From Undaria pinnatifida (Eukaryota; Sar; Phaeophyceae; Laminariales; Alariaceae), in assembly GCA_012845835.1 (NCBI GenBank), contig JABAKD010000027.1, positions 15,658,073 through 15,722,072 on the forward strand: a stretch of 64,000 nucleotides of DNA. The letters are read 5' to 3'. Of the stretch, positions 1 through 13,156 are shown in pieces. Every line of letters starts with the position of its first letter. The first letter of the stretch is position 1. The translations under genes were made by a program, and so were the position numbers. The notes beneath the pieces were generated by a model. That model saw nothing but the letters and a program-made list of their open reading frames with translations. It searched no databases and was not told the DNA's origin.

Positions 1-284
1 CTGGATCCCCCAGTCGGAAAACTCAGTCGAAAAAAGTTGAGTAGCCCTTTTTCGACTGTGTAAGAAAGCTCGATTTGGGCTTCAGTCGAAAACAGCCGTT
101 TTCGACTGACGCATCCGACTGTAGAAAAAGTGGCCTTAGAGAGGTTTCAAGGTATTTGAGGTCAGTTCCATTCCTGATCAGAACGGCGTCTTATGGGGAT
201 TTTGTTTTGGCAAAAAGTTTCGCCGAGATTTTGCCACCGATCAAATCTGCTGGTAAAATTTGGAGCCCATTTTGGTAAAATTTG

Positions 285-1106
285 CAGGGCTTTTCACGGG
301 TCATGACCCGACCCGCGGGTCGGGTCAAGGGGGTTTCCAAATCTCGCAGGTCGGGTCGGGTCGGGTCATAACATTTTTATATCTCACGGGTCGGGTCGAG
401 TCGGGTCCAGAGGTTTCGAAATCTCGCGGTTCGGGTCGGGCCGGGTCAATAGGCTTCAAAACCTCGCGGGTCGGGTCGGGTCGGGTCAAGAGGTTTTCAA
501 AATCTCGCGGGTCGGGTCGGGTCATGACCCGCGAGATACGGGTCACTCGCGGGTCAAGCCATCATGACCCGCGGGTTTTTTTCGGCTGACCCGGGGTCAA
601 ACCCGCGGATCTGGCCCGCGGATCCGCCTTATTCAAACTTACAGCTGAGGGCCATTGCCGTGCAGGCGCCCCGCGGGTCCGACCCGCGGATCCGTAAATC
701 ATACAAAACTTACCGCTTCCTGCCTCTCTCGTGCCGATGCTCCAATCATCTGTCATCACAGCGTGTAGAACAATCACCAGGCAGTAGGCCTCGCTACTCG
801 TACAAAGGCATACAGTGTGACGCGAATCCCGTGCCGGCTGAAGCCGTAACAGTAGTAACAAAACGGTCGTATCAGTACGAAATGTGACCAAACGTAAAAA
901 GGCAAGGGCAGTCGTAATCGAAGCAGCAGCAGCAGCAGCGCTGGCAGCAGCAAGTACCAGCAGCAGACCCCAGATTCTCGCGGACCGCAGCCCCTGCTGA
1001 CATATCCACCGCCCCAGTTGTGGGCTTGCTGCCGGAGGCGGCTCAGCTAGGCTGCTTGCCGGGCTGGAGACTGCATAGAAAGAAGATAGTAGTAGTAGTC
1101 GTAGTC

Positions 1107-1143
<37 letters not shown>

Positions 1144-1959
1144 CTCGCTCGAGAATTATCATACCAGTACGAAATGTGACCAAACGTAAAAAAAGCAAGT
1201 TACGAGCAGTCGTCGTCGAAGCAGCAGCAGCACTCTGGCAGCAGCAATGACCAGCAGCAGACAGCGCATCCTCGCGGATCGCAGCCCGTCCCTGCTGACG
1301 TATCCACCGCCCCAGTTGTGGGCTTGCTGCCGGAGGCGGCTCAGCTAGGCTGCTTGCCGGGGGGCCGGAGACTGCATTAATAACTCGTAGCTCGCTCGTC
1401 GGGTCGTTCATCGGGTCGACCCGGTGGTTTAGCGCTACGGGCGTGGCTAATTGCCCATGCGTGTGGGTTGCGTTTTTTTCTGATTTTTCGCGCGCACATC
1501 ACAAAATGCTGCCGCAAACAATACCGGTAGAAAGAACCATAGAACACGACATCCTGGGACAAGTACGAGGGACCAAGGACCAACCAACCGACTGACGTGT
1601 ACATGCTTTGACCCGTGACTTTTCGACTTCGACCCGTGAGAAATGTCACGGGTCAAGTCGACCTGACCCGCATGAAACCCGCACCTCGCGGGTCAATCGG
1701 ATTGTGGCGGGTCGGTTCAGGAGGATTTCAAAATCTTGCTGGTCAGGTCGGGTCAGGAAGTTTTCACAATCTCGTGGGTCGGGTCGGGTCGGGTCAGGCG
1801 GTTTTCACAATTTCGCGGGTTGGGTCAAGACGTCTCGAAATTCTAGCGGGTCGGGTCGGGTCGGGTCAAGACGTTTCGAAATTCTCACGGGTCGGGTCGG
1901 GTCTACTGACCCGACCCGACCCGACCCGCGAGATTTAACCCGACCCGTGAAAAGCCCTG
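285..1959. mobile_element. hAT-like non-autonomous element with GGGTC subterminal arrays
   Basis: Both ends carry the same 18-bp inverted repeat, CAGGGCTTTTCACGGGTC. Just inside each end are arrays of GGGTC (left, about 300-600) and GACCC (right, about 1850-1945) in opposite orientation. CAGGG termini, subterminal arrays and an 8-bp duplication are typical of hAT transposons. The flanks (GGTAAAATTTG and GGTAAATTCG) are similar but not identical, so the duplication has decayed. The interior has no transposase; it contains a tandem duplication with CAG-rich DNA and a GTA microsatellite. Confidence 0.65.
860..1378. repeat. Tandem duplication of ~220 bp with CAG runs, separated by (GTA)n
   Basis: The segment from about 865 (cagtacgaaatgtgaccaaa) to 1078 (gactgcat) recurs at about 1157-1377 with about 90% identity. 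Both copies include GAAGCAGCAGCAG runs and an identical stretch at ccaccgccccagttgtgggc. A (GTA)n/(GTC)n microsatellite at 1086-1143 lies between them. The whole lies inside the hAT-like element. Confidence 0.85.
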
Positions 1960-2427
1960 GTAAATTCGTCTCCTCAAGGGGACGATTTTGAATCGGACGA
2001 CGATCAAAACGACCCAGCGTGATTTTTCCTGGCTCTAGAAAGCAAACAACAGTAGATATAGGCTCTGATGCTCCATGAGAGGGCTTCTCTCTCCCAGCGA
2101 CAGTTGAAGCCCTACAGCTCCTCATTCCGTGCCTTATGTACGACGGGCTGGTGGTGAAGGGGAATGATTGCTCATCCTGGCGTGGGTCACTCGTGGAGTT
2201 CAAAATCTGGCTCAACAAGAGTACTATTCTGAAACAGCAAAATAAATCGAAACCACGATAAGACGGCCCACGGAACTACTCTTATGTTTTCGTTTATTGA
2301 CGGTTGAAAATCCACCTTCCGTCCAAATTTTACAACTCAAATTTTACTGATATCGTAGGGTCCAGCCTAACGTTACAAACCCCTGGGGCAAAGATCCGAG
2401 TTATAAAAAAAACGGACCAAAGATGAT

Positions 2428-2535
2428 TTTTTTTTTTTTTTAATCCTCCCGTGGATGGGGAAATATAAAGCTTGAGCTCACCACACTTCCACGTATTTTC
2501 ATACGCGTCGTGTGTCGATTTAACTCAGTTGCTTT
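2428..2535 (-). mobile_element. Short poly(A) SINE-like element with 12-bp target duplication
   Basis: The 108-bp element is flanked by perfect copies of ACCAAAGATGAT at 2416-2427 and 2536-2547. Read on the minus strand it ends in a poly(A) run. A second copy lies at 12165-12263. Body landmarks are ccgtggatggggaaatataaag and cacttccacgtattttcata. No clear pol III boxes were recognised. Confidence 0.8.
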
Positions 2536-2947
2536 ACCAAAGATGATCTATCCTTTCAACCTCGTATAGACTTCGCATTGTTTATTCAGCAAAATCCTTT
2601 CATGGGTCAACTATCAATATTTCGGGATGTTTAATAGGTCTACAGACGCGCGTACCATTGTCTACCCTGCTCCTGCTTGATCCCACCATGACCTCATCCT
2701 ACCCGGACCTGAGCCCTCCTAATATACTGCAACTGTATCTTTGGAATTTTCTCCAGCTCCCTGCTTTTCGTGACTCAGATCTGGGGCCACATATGCGACC
2801 CCCCCCTACCGAATACGGTGCATGCCTTCGATGTTGTTTTAATGGTATCAGGGTTCAGCGCTTTCTTCCCTCGTCGACTCGCGTCAAATTATGCATGCTT
2901 GTACGCCCTTATTTTTGTCTTGCCGGCGTTGGACACGTGGATACATT

Positions 2948-3174
2948 CAGGGTTTTTGACGGGTCCGTTTCCACAACCTCGCGGGTCGAGTCGGGTCGGG
3001 TCGGGGTGTTCGAAGTCTCACGGGCTTGGCTGGGCTCTGCTCGGCTCTGCTCGGCCCAGGAAGGTTACAAAACTCACGGGTTGGGTCGACCCCGCCTAAC
3101 CCGACCAGACCCAACCCGACCCGACCCGACCCGACCCGAAGCGCGAGAAGTGACCCAATCCGTGAAAACCCCTG
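2948..3174. mobile_element. Internally deleted relative of the CAGGG/GGGTC element
   Basis: This 227-bp element starts CAGGGTTTTTGACGGGTC and ends with the complement of CAGGGGTTTTCACGGAT. Inside, GGGTC repeats on the left face GACCC repeats on the right, as in the 1.7-kb element at 285-1959. Flanking octamers GATACATT and GATATTCT are partly alike, as expected for an old 8-bp duplication. Confidence 0.6.
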
Positions 3175-3235
3175 GATATTCTGCCGTTCGGACGTTTTCC
3201 GAGGACAATTGGTGGGCGTCCCCCCACCCCTTCAC

Positions 3236-3410
3236 ACGTTCACACGCGGGTCTTGGTAGAATGCAGCTCACCCTTCACGTGACTCGCCGAACACTTCACT
3301 GCGCTACGCGGTTGCTGCAAGCTGTTACTGCTCGGTTTGTGAAAATCCGACGTGCTCCGTCCCGGCATTGTAGGGGTGTGGGGGTCTTACGACCATGCAT
3401 GTTAATGGGT
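3236..3410 (+). repeat. Dispersed repeat copy that preserves the MITE empty site
   Basis: The reverse complement aligns with the repeat at 32733-33160, sharing the ggacggagcac, gtgttcggcgagtc and gctgcat blocks. The site where the copy near 32.9 kb carries a 258-bp MITE is here a single AAGG (in acgtgaagggtga on the complement). This copy therefore shows the unoccupied target. Confidence 0.75.
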
Positions 3411-4230
3411 GCTTCCTCTCGCGCGTTGGCGTGATAATTGGCATGTCTTGCGGTATGTCCTGGCGCTGATGCTGCCGCTACCACTAGCTTCTTCATTTTG
3501 TCATCCGGCGTATGGGTACGCAAACCGAACGCTCATGCTTGTAACCCTGTTGTAGAACACGATAGTGCTGCTGTGGCCCTGGTCGTATCCCGAAGGCTAA
3601 TGCGTGAGTGTGTCGACCCGCCCGAATGCTCCCAGTGAGTGTATGTCGACCCGCCCTAATGCTCCCACTGGGGATGAGGTGCGGTGGAAATAGCCACCAG
3701 AAACGTCCTCCTCCATGTAGTGTGGGAATTGCGTGAGCTCACCCACTAACAAAAACCCAGGCTACACCACCTTTGGACGGACTTGGCCCACTTCCGGTCC
3801 CCCCTATCCGTGTGAGCATTAGCGCTTTTCTGCTGTCGTCATATCCAATAAGGGGGGGCTCCCGGTAGTGCTGGTATGTGCTATATTACCAATACACCGG
3901 CATTATTCAAGGGACCGGTACTGTTCAGCATAGGTTGACTATAGAGAGTCGCTTGAGAGTTCCAATCGTGCCGAGCGATTTCACCGGCACTATAGAGAGC
4001 GGTGACACTGTTCAACCCGCACTGTTGGGAGCCCCTCAATGTACATATATCCCCTATCCCCTGCACATACAATCACGCCACCTCGGTTGATTGAATATAT
4101 CGCTCCACAAAGCCCAGATTTGATATGGTGAATATTCCAAGTAAGTGGGTTTCGCCTGGAATTCACCTGTACTTCTGTCTGTTATTATATCTGTTTGCAT
4201 TTGTTCGGTTAGGTTTGCGGGCAGGGTGCG

Positions 4231-7200
4231 ATGGCGTCCGCGGTAGATAGGGTGCAGCTTCGGTTGCAGGAAGCCATGGACCAAGGTAACCAGGCGTCGC
4301 TTGGCCAGGCCATCGATGCCTCAAAAGGCGTCAACGGTCTCAAGCAGCTGCGGCGATCCGCCAAGGTGAACTTACTTGAATTGAGTTTATATGGAGGGTG
4401 ATGGTAGTGGTGGTGGCGGTGCTATACTATTCGTTGGTGGTGGTAGTAGGTGGTGGCGGTATGGTAGTAGTAGTAGTAGTGGTAGCAGCAGTAGTATAGC
4501 CTCTCACTAGGTGTGGCGTTGTTCAGCCTCTCGTCTCTCCTCGATAGTAGTTTGTAGTAGTAGTAGTTGTTAGTGGGGGTAGTGGTGGTGGTCGTCGTTC
4601 TTGTTGATTGCGGCAGTGGCAGTAGCAATAGCACCAGTAGTAGTAGCTGGGTATTATGAACTGCGGTAATGGTGGTAGTTCTTGGTATCGTGCGATTATC
4701 ACGTGCTGCGTCTACGCATTTTGAGCTGCACTATCACCACACGCGTTCGCCGTACTCATGTGCCTCCTCGTTCCCTTTTTCCTTCCAATCGTTTTCGGTG
4801 TACGGTATTGTTCGTGATGCTATGATACAATGACTGGGTGCGGTTCGATTGGTCTTCTCTCAGGCCCGTCTCAAGCAGCTGTCTGCGGACCAAAACAGGA
4901 ACATGATTGGATCACACATCCCGCCAGAGGAGCCCTTGACGTGGAGAACCTCGGAGCAGGTGCGCTTGCTTTCTTGCTTTTCGTGTTTTTCCCTCTTTCG
5001 TGTTTTTGTGCTTTCTTGCTTTTGTGTGTTTTTCGGCTTGCTTGCACAATATAGCTTGCAATACAGTACAGGATAGCACGGTCTCATGCTCGCGAGAAAG
5101 CAGCCTGCTATCATAGTAATTTCTCAGCGGTGAATAGGTGCCATTGGAAACGGTTTCCTTTATCGTCGCGAGATGCTTGTTTCATGCAGAATCGGCACAG
5201 ACATTAGGTGTGCTGGATGTCGGTGGGTAGAAATAACGGTTCCATGTGAAGAGCTCACACGACAATATTCATTGTTTGATGTACAAGCCTTTTGAGGCCC
5301 GAACATATCAACCAAAGCTACGACTATGTCACGTACGGTGCTATCATCCGTTTAATCGAAACGTTCAGCTGCACGTTTAGTAGCGTGCTGCGCCTATGCC
5401 GGAAATTTCGTTGCAGAGTGGCCCAGGTACACCCCTGTCTCAGCAGAAAGGGCTGCTTCGCGTCACCGGTATATTCACACGTGGGACAGATGATGTATCC
5501 CTACTCTATGATCTATTAATATTTATAGGTGATCTAGTAGTGTATGTTTCAGGGAAGATATGTATGGTCTAGCCCATGTTACCGAATGGGACAGGTACGA
5601 TCTCTCTCTGAATGGCCTAGCGAAAGTGTTCTACGATATCTTTGCATGGCCTAACGAAAGTGCTGTCACTGTCTATCTGCATGGTCTAAGCAGTGTTGGA
5701 CCTGTATTCCCTATGCCCATATCCTGCGCAACTTCTCAGAATGGCAGATACAAGATCTACTGTAGATGATCATGATCTAGAAGATCTACTATACAGTTTG
5801 TAGATCATGATTTGCCCGGGGTGTGTATTTTGTAATTGCCACTTTTTGTTGGTCCCCGTCGAAATCCCAAAGGGGGCAATGTGAAATGTTTCTTGTTCAG
5901 AGTTTCATGCGTATATTTTTTTTCGTGGTACGTTATGGTGCGAAAAGTACAACTCGAACCCACCCGCTTGATGAAGTTCGCGGCTGTTGATGGATGATGG
6001 ACGACACATTGACGGGTTGATGGTTTGCTGAATTTGGCGACATTTGCTCGTTGATCTGCTGGATTTTGTTGGTGTTTTGATACTTATTTAGTCTTAATAA
6101 TATTCAAATGATTCAGCTCGCTCTCAGTTTCGGTTAGAACGCACGCCATCATTTCCTCCTTGCGATTACCGGCGTACTTGGTATGAACAGAGGGAGTATT
6201 TTGCTGCGTATAGGATCAGAGAGTACTTTGCTGCGCATGAACCATGTGTTTCTTATGTGTTCCGTTCGCCTGTTGGATGGGAATTCACTGGCTCTACAAA
6301 TGTGATGCTAGTAGACCCACTTAGCAGTGGACCACAACCCGTTCCTGTATATTTACTACTCCCTGCTCTCTGCTGGTGTATGTTATTGTTGTTCTCACAT
6401 TAACTCGCATAATCAACTCCGTGGTCACAGGACAGGCTCCAGTCACTACGGAGTGAAAGAACACCCCAGGGAAAAAACACAAGCAACCCAAAAGCGATAC
6501 GCGCGTACCAGCATATCAGAGCTGAATTGCTGAAGCAATTCATGCGTCCGCCGAAAATATGAACAAGCGAAATCGGGGAGTCAGCCTACGTATGGATTCC
6601 TCTGGGTTCCCAAATGCTGGATTTTTTACCCGACGTCATATAGAGAGCTCTAAAATCTAAAAAACGTTTGATACTGCTGTGCCGTTTACTAATGCTGTCG
6701 TTTCGTTTCGTTGCGATCCGTGCCTTTTCGCTTAGGACCTGAACTTTAGCGATAAAAACAAAAATCCATGTCATAAATGCCGAACTCATTTTCTTGGGTA
6801 AAGGTGCATATTATTTGATTAGACCAATCAAATCCAGTTGGAGTCTACATTTTTTCCAAATTGGAGTTTTTTCCCTTTCATCATTAAATCAGGCCCTAAT
6901 TTTCGTTGCTTGCGGCTTGTGTTCGTTTCGTTTCGGTCCGTTTACGTCCTTTTCGCCGTGTTGCCCGGGTTCGGTTCGCCTCTCGTCGTTTTGTGTCGTT
7001 TCGCGTTGTGTGTCGGTTCGTTTCGTTTCGTGCGACGCCGTTTTGTTTCGGTTGATGTTTCGCTCTGTTGTCGGTTACGGTTATTCTGACGGTTTTGCTG
7101 ACAGAGTGGTCGGTACCGGGCAGTGGCTCACCTACCCACGTCCATCATCGGCTGGGTTATCGGGCACAAGGGCTGCAACGCGCGCATGCTCAAGCAGCAG

Positions 7201-10200
7201 ACGGGCACCGAGCTATGGGTCGACGTCCCGGGCCAGGTGGGGACTAGAGCCAGAACCCCATCGATGTCGTTTGGCATGTACACGCGCGCGACACATGCAC
7301 GCAGGTTTTTTAGCACTGGCACCGCATATTTGAACTGCTGTTTATGTATGTTGGTGCATATATATTTCCATCTACGCCCGAAGACCAGGTTGTCAAACGA
7401 CCCACACTTTTTTAGCACGCAAGGTACGCTGGATACGGCTTTACACAAAGTTGAGTATCGACCAATCGCGAGAACACAGCTACCGTAGTTTTTAGTGTTT
7501 ACCAGGTTCGTTATACCGTAGAACATTCTATTTATGTTGTCCTATGCTCGTTGTATTTTACTCTTCTTGCTGTGTTCGGCGTCTATTGTTAAAGTATGCT
7601 CGTATCTCTAATATACCTGATATTGATTGATTTTTTGTACTTTTGTTGCGTTTGAGGTTTTCATTTAAGGGCGAGCGGCTGAAGACTGAGCACCCTTCTC
7701 GACATGTTGGGTAACTCGTATGTAGTTGAACCGACTTCACGCGGGCGCGTGGTGCTGTGTTTTGTTGGTGACACTTGTACTTAGATAGCGTGTGCAGCAG
7801 GGCGTTCATGGAGAGGAGCCTGTAAAAGTTTTAGCATGCCGGTGTGGTAGAATCTATGTTGGAGGAGGGGTATTTATATTTTGGAGGGTTATGGCTTGAT
7901 TTTTTTTTGCACACTTCTACTTTCAAGCTTCTGGACAAGCCGTGGTCACAGGTGTCGTCCCTTCCCCCCGGTCCTTGCCTTCAATTTTATCGCGCATAGG
8001 GTTCAGCAATCCCACTGCTCGACTTTTTGTCATCGAGTGTTGCTAACTCATGCTCTCGCGCGTCTCGCAAGTCAAATTGTGCACAAGAAAAAGTCCCCAC
8101 GAATTTATACGAGTATGCACTCGGGGGGGCTCGAATTCACGAAACTGACCTATATCAGGCTCGAGGATAACCTGACACGCCACCGGGGCGACCGGCTTGT
8201 ATTGGATGCCGGCTCAACTCTGCGTTGCTCGCGGACTGGTGGAAACGTTTTTGGGGCAGATTTGCTTTTCATTCTAAAATCATGTGTGTTGTTGGTTTGT
8301 TAGCATTGTATCAGACCCCATGCCTCCTCTGGCCACAGGGACGAGCATTATATAGGTATTTTGGTCACACGGAGTATAAGGGGATAGGGAACATCGGATA
8401 GAAGGCCATGGTACGCTACGATAGCACACGCCATTGTCCTATACTTGTAGTATCACTTTATCGAACTGCTGTGGCGGATGCTACCAAACACGAGTATTCG
8501 TTTTGCTAGCTTCTGCCTTCGTAGCTCGCCTGCAATGCTATTGCCTTGCGCAGGCGGAGCAGAAAACGTCCCCCGTCAGTCGCACGCCTTTCCTAATATG
8601 CAAACCCCGCTATATTTTCTCGAACTCGCAGTGTGTGATTATCGAGTCGAGAGCTATACAGGAGGTAGAGGGCGGCATGGAAGCCGTCAACGGTTTCGTC
8701 AAAACCGCCCCCACCTTCATCGCCAAGGTTCAGGTACATTTATCGCACGCAGCTGTCTTCTGTTGTATGTGTTTGCATTTGGCCCGCCTACGCAGCCGCC
8801 GTTGTGTGCAGCATATGGCGGAGCGGAGCGGAACTAGCATAGTATTACAGCACTATAACCTATGGTACAGCTCATGCCATGGTTTTGTCATGTCATTGCT
8901 TTATCGCTTCGTCGTTTCGCAGTTTTCGTCGTCTTGGCGTTAACCGTTTTACCATGTTGCCGTTTGGCGGTTTCATCTTCGTGTATTTTCTTGTCGTCTA
9001 CCGTTTTACCGTGTCATCGTCGTATCTCCTTGCCTCATCGTTTAATCGAGTCAGCGTCTTGTCGTTTCATCGTCCTATCGGTTCATCTCGTTATCGTGCC
9101 ATCCTCTTGCTTAATTGATTTATCTCTTCATTGTATTCCATCGTTTGTGGTCTTGTTTTCACATGTCATATTTTGTCGTATCTTCCTCTTATGGTATCTC
9201 CCTCTTATGGTATCGTTTTATCGTGTTGTTCCAGGCCGGCGGGGGTGGGGGTATCACACAGACCGTGCAATGCCCCGTGCACCTGCTCCCGTCCATACAG
9301 AGGCTCAGCCGCAAGATTCAAGCGGAGAGCGGCGCAAATTGCGTTTTCGCCAATTGCAAGGTGCGGCATCAAGACTCGACTCGGGTTGTCGGGACAATCT
9401 ATTTCTGTACGACCGTTCGGGTGGGGCGGGGGGATGGGCGCATCGTCAACGTTGGGATGGTTGCTAGAGTGATACAATTGAAGAGAACCCTGCTTGGTTC
9501 ACGCGATGTTCGTCTAATCCTCTCCGACAACCCACGCCTAGCCCTGATATTGTACTACTATTGTAGTGCCAGGTATGGCATTGTTCTAACGGCAACCAAA
9601 CCCTGGTACCGTCTTCCTGCTGGACAAGCTATCGTCTTGTACGTGAGCATCCCCCTCAACCCTCCCCTCCTCTTTTTGTACCAGGTATAGTTTATATTCG
9701 TCTAAGTGAGCACCCCCTCAACCCTCCTGTTACGCCGTACCAGACATAAGATAGCTCATCTTCTTGTAGATGAGCATCCCTTGCTCCTCGCCCCTCTCTC
9801 GCCCCTTTTTCGCCGTTCTTTCCTCATTTTTTTTTCTCATTCTAAGTGAGCAAACAGTCCCGGCCCCTCACCTCCACCACTTCCTCCGCCGCCCCGTTTC
9901 TTTCTTATTCTTCCATTCGTCGGTCTATGGCACATGGCTTGCGGCTTACGGGGTCGTCTGCATGGCTTGTGGCGTTATGGTTATATGGGTTTTGGTGTGT
10001 GGTTGATTGGTTACGGTTTGTGGCTCGGTCAGATGTCGACGTTTTGTGTAACCGGGGACCGAAAGAACGTGGACAACGCTGTGGCGATGCTCAAGCGCCT
10101 CATCGCCGAGGGTCACCAGGAACCACCGCCTCCACCCAACGCAAACTCCATTGGTAACGGCATCGGAAACGGAAACGTGGGGGATGGAGTTCCAGGGGGC

Positions 10201-13125
10201 CCAGTCGGCCTTGTCAACGGTAATGAGCCTGTCAACGGTAGTGGGGCGGTCAACGGGAATGTCCACGGGGTTGTCAACGGTAGTATGAACGGTAATGTTA
10301 ATGTTAATGTTAATGGCTCTGTCAACGGGAATGCCAACGGCCATGGCGGCGACAGGAGAGGTCTCGCTCCGAGCGGCATGCGTGGGGTGGGGACGGGGGT
10401 CGGGGTGGGGACGGGAGCGGTGGGAGCGGGGGAATTGGGCCACCGGATGGGTCGGGGTGAGAGCGACATGTCTCGCAGCGATGGGAGCCCACCAACGGCT
10501 CCTTGCAGGTTCGTTGCTCTTGGTTCGGGCTTGGTTTGTTTTCGTTTTTTTTTTTTTTTTTATGGTTTTGATTGGTTTTCGGTTGGGTTTTGTTATTGAT
10601 TTTATTTGGTTTTCGTTTCGAATGGTTTCGTTGGGTTTTGTTTTTGGTTGATTTTATTTGGTTCTCGTTTCGAATGGTTTCGTTTGGTTTTGGTTTGGGT
10701 TGGTCTTGGCCTCGGCCTCGGCCTGAATGTTTGACTAGGTTCGCTTTGGTTCGGTGGAGATTCGGATTCTATTGATGATGTTTTGTACACTGCTTATCGT
10801 ACCCTCGTGCCGTCGCACCATCCAGATGTCCTGATGTAGCAGCTTTGGGTGGTTGGGATTAAGAGACTACGCCTGATGGGGCATGATTTACTGATATCAC
10901 GCAGCAGGATACTTGATGAACACGAACACCTACCTGGCGATGCCAAGTTATGATCGTTGGTCGCTCGGACCGGTATATACTTGTTTTCCTTTTATTATTA
11001 GTTATTTTTCCACCTCGGAATTGTTCTTCGGTTTGGTTTCCTGGGTGGCATTCGGTGTAGTCGGTTTCAGCTCCAAGTCTGGAAACGTTTGTGCCAGTAT
11101 GGGCCTTACACGTACGTATGCTGACTTCCAATTTTTATTGTCTTTTTTGGCGGATGTATGACGTGACGTGCTTCAGTTATGATATTACGTGTACAACTTT
11201 TGGTTTGTTGTACTTCCTCGCTTCCACGTTCTTGCACTCCAGAGTGACTGGAGCCTGCCCTGTGACCACGGACTTGATTGTGCGAGTTAATGTGAGAACA
11301 ACCGGAGTAACTCAGAGCGCTCAAGCCTCCTGTAGTCCAGTAAATAACCACCTTGACTTCTTGTGCTAAACCACCCCTTCCCTTACCATTTTCACCCCCT
11401 CCTCCCCTGCCAACGCCCCCCCTCCCCCCCCCCCCCGAACATCCCAATTTTTTTTCGCAGTCCTGAGACTGCCTCCGCAGCCAACGCCTGGGGTAACGGC
11501 GCCCCTTCCCAACTACGCACATCATGGAACGTGCACCAGCCCGAGCCTCCCCCGCCCCCGTCCTTGATAGCGATGAACACCCTGCCTCCGCCCGGGGTGA
11601 TTCCGGGTGTAATGATGCCCTCTCACCCCCCTCACCTGCCCGCGCACTATCCCGCCAGCGCCCCGGCGACCCCAGGGGGTACAGCGGTGGCCCCGTTTCA
11701 AGGCCCGTCCGCTGCGGGCGGGAGGGGCGTTGGTGGTGGTAACGGAGGCGGTGGTAGTGGAGGAAGTGTGGGTGTCGGTGGGGGCGGCCCGTCATCTGAC
11801 CTTTCTTTTTTCTCCTTTGGGGTTAGCGGTGTTAACGGTAATGTTGCTGCACCCGCCCCGGCGCCGGGGGGAGCGCCGGTTGAGCGAGCGTCTACGGCGC
11901 CGACGCCCGGTGTCAGCGGAGGGGGTGGGGGGGGTGGGAGCGGGGCGAGCGCTGGATTGGGGGGAGGGGGCGGGTCGATGCTGCCGGGTCTTGGGTTTCT
12001 TGAGGAGTCGTCGGGGGCGGGGAGCCGGATGGGGTTCGAGCACGACTACGTTGACGATGAGGTAGGTCGCGGTGGGGGTTTAGGGCCCTGTGATGGCTTG
12101 TGATGTTGCCTCTTTGCTTGGCAGGAGCGTGTCGAAGGTGCAGCGTCGTTCTCGGTGTAAGAGCTTTTTTTTTTTTTTTTTATCCTCCGGCGGATGGGGA
12201 AATATAAAGCTTTAGCTCACCACACTTCCACGTATTTTCATACGCGTGGTGTGTCGATTTAACTCAGAGCGTTCAGAACAAAGAGAACACGGACTTAAGA
12301 GCGGCCAAATCGGCTTGTCACACATTGTGGCGTCTATATTAAAGCCCGTGGGATGCCCAATCTGAGGCTGGGGCGGCACAGAGATTAGAGCGGTGACGCT
12401 GGCTTGTTCCGAGAGGCTCTTAAATCAGGTACCAGGTACCCCATCATATTCAGTATAGGCTGGTATAGGCGATGTTGTTAACACGAAGATGTGTAAGCGA
12501 AGCCGTACAGGCAAACGCTGAATAGCCTCACGTAATGGGGACGCTGTACAGGCGAAGCGGTACAGGCGAAGCCACGTAATGGAATTAATTGGACATTTAT
12601 TGGTCGACGAGTCGCTTGGTTTGTTGATTAATCGATTTGATGGCATGTTCGACGCGTGCTTCGATAGAAAGCTATCACTTTTTGGCTGCAAAAATTTTAG
12701 AATGACGGGGCCCCTTAAGCCAGCTTAACCCAGGATCGCCGGAATATCATATTATTATTATGCAGCGCGAATTTTTGTTATACCTAGATAATGGGTTTGG
12801 TAATCACATAAGCACTTTCAGTTTACTCAAAATCGACATAGATTTTTAGGTGGGTAGGTGGTGAGGTGTAGAGCTTCGTCTAGCGAGGACCCTCAGAAAG
12901 AATATGGTGCCTCTTTACCGTAGGATGTGTCATTGGATGATCGGTTGGCCGATTGTTTGCTTGCTGGCTCTTTGCTTACTTGCGTGCGTGCTTGCTAGCT
13001 TGCGTGTCTGCTTGCTAGCTTGCGTGCGTGCTTGCTAGCTTGCGTGTCTGCTTGCTAGCTTGCGTGCCTGCTTGCTTGCTCGCTTGCTTGCTTGCTTGCT
13101 TGCTCGCTTGCTTGCTTGCTTGCTC

Positions 13126-13156
<31 letters not shown>

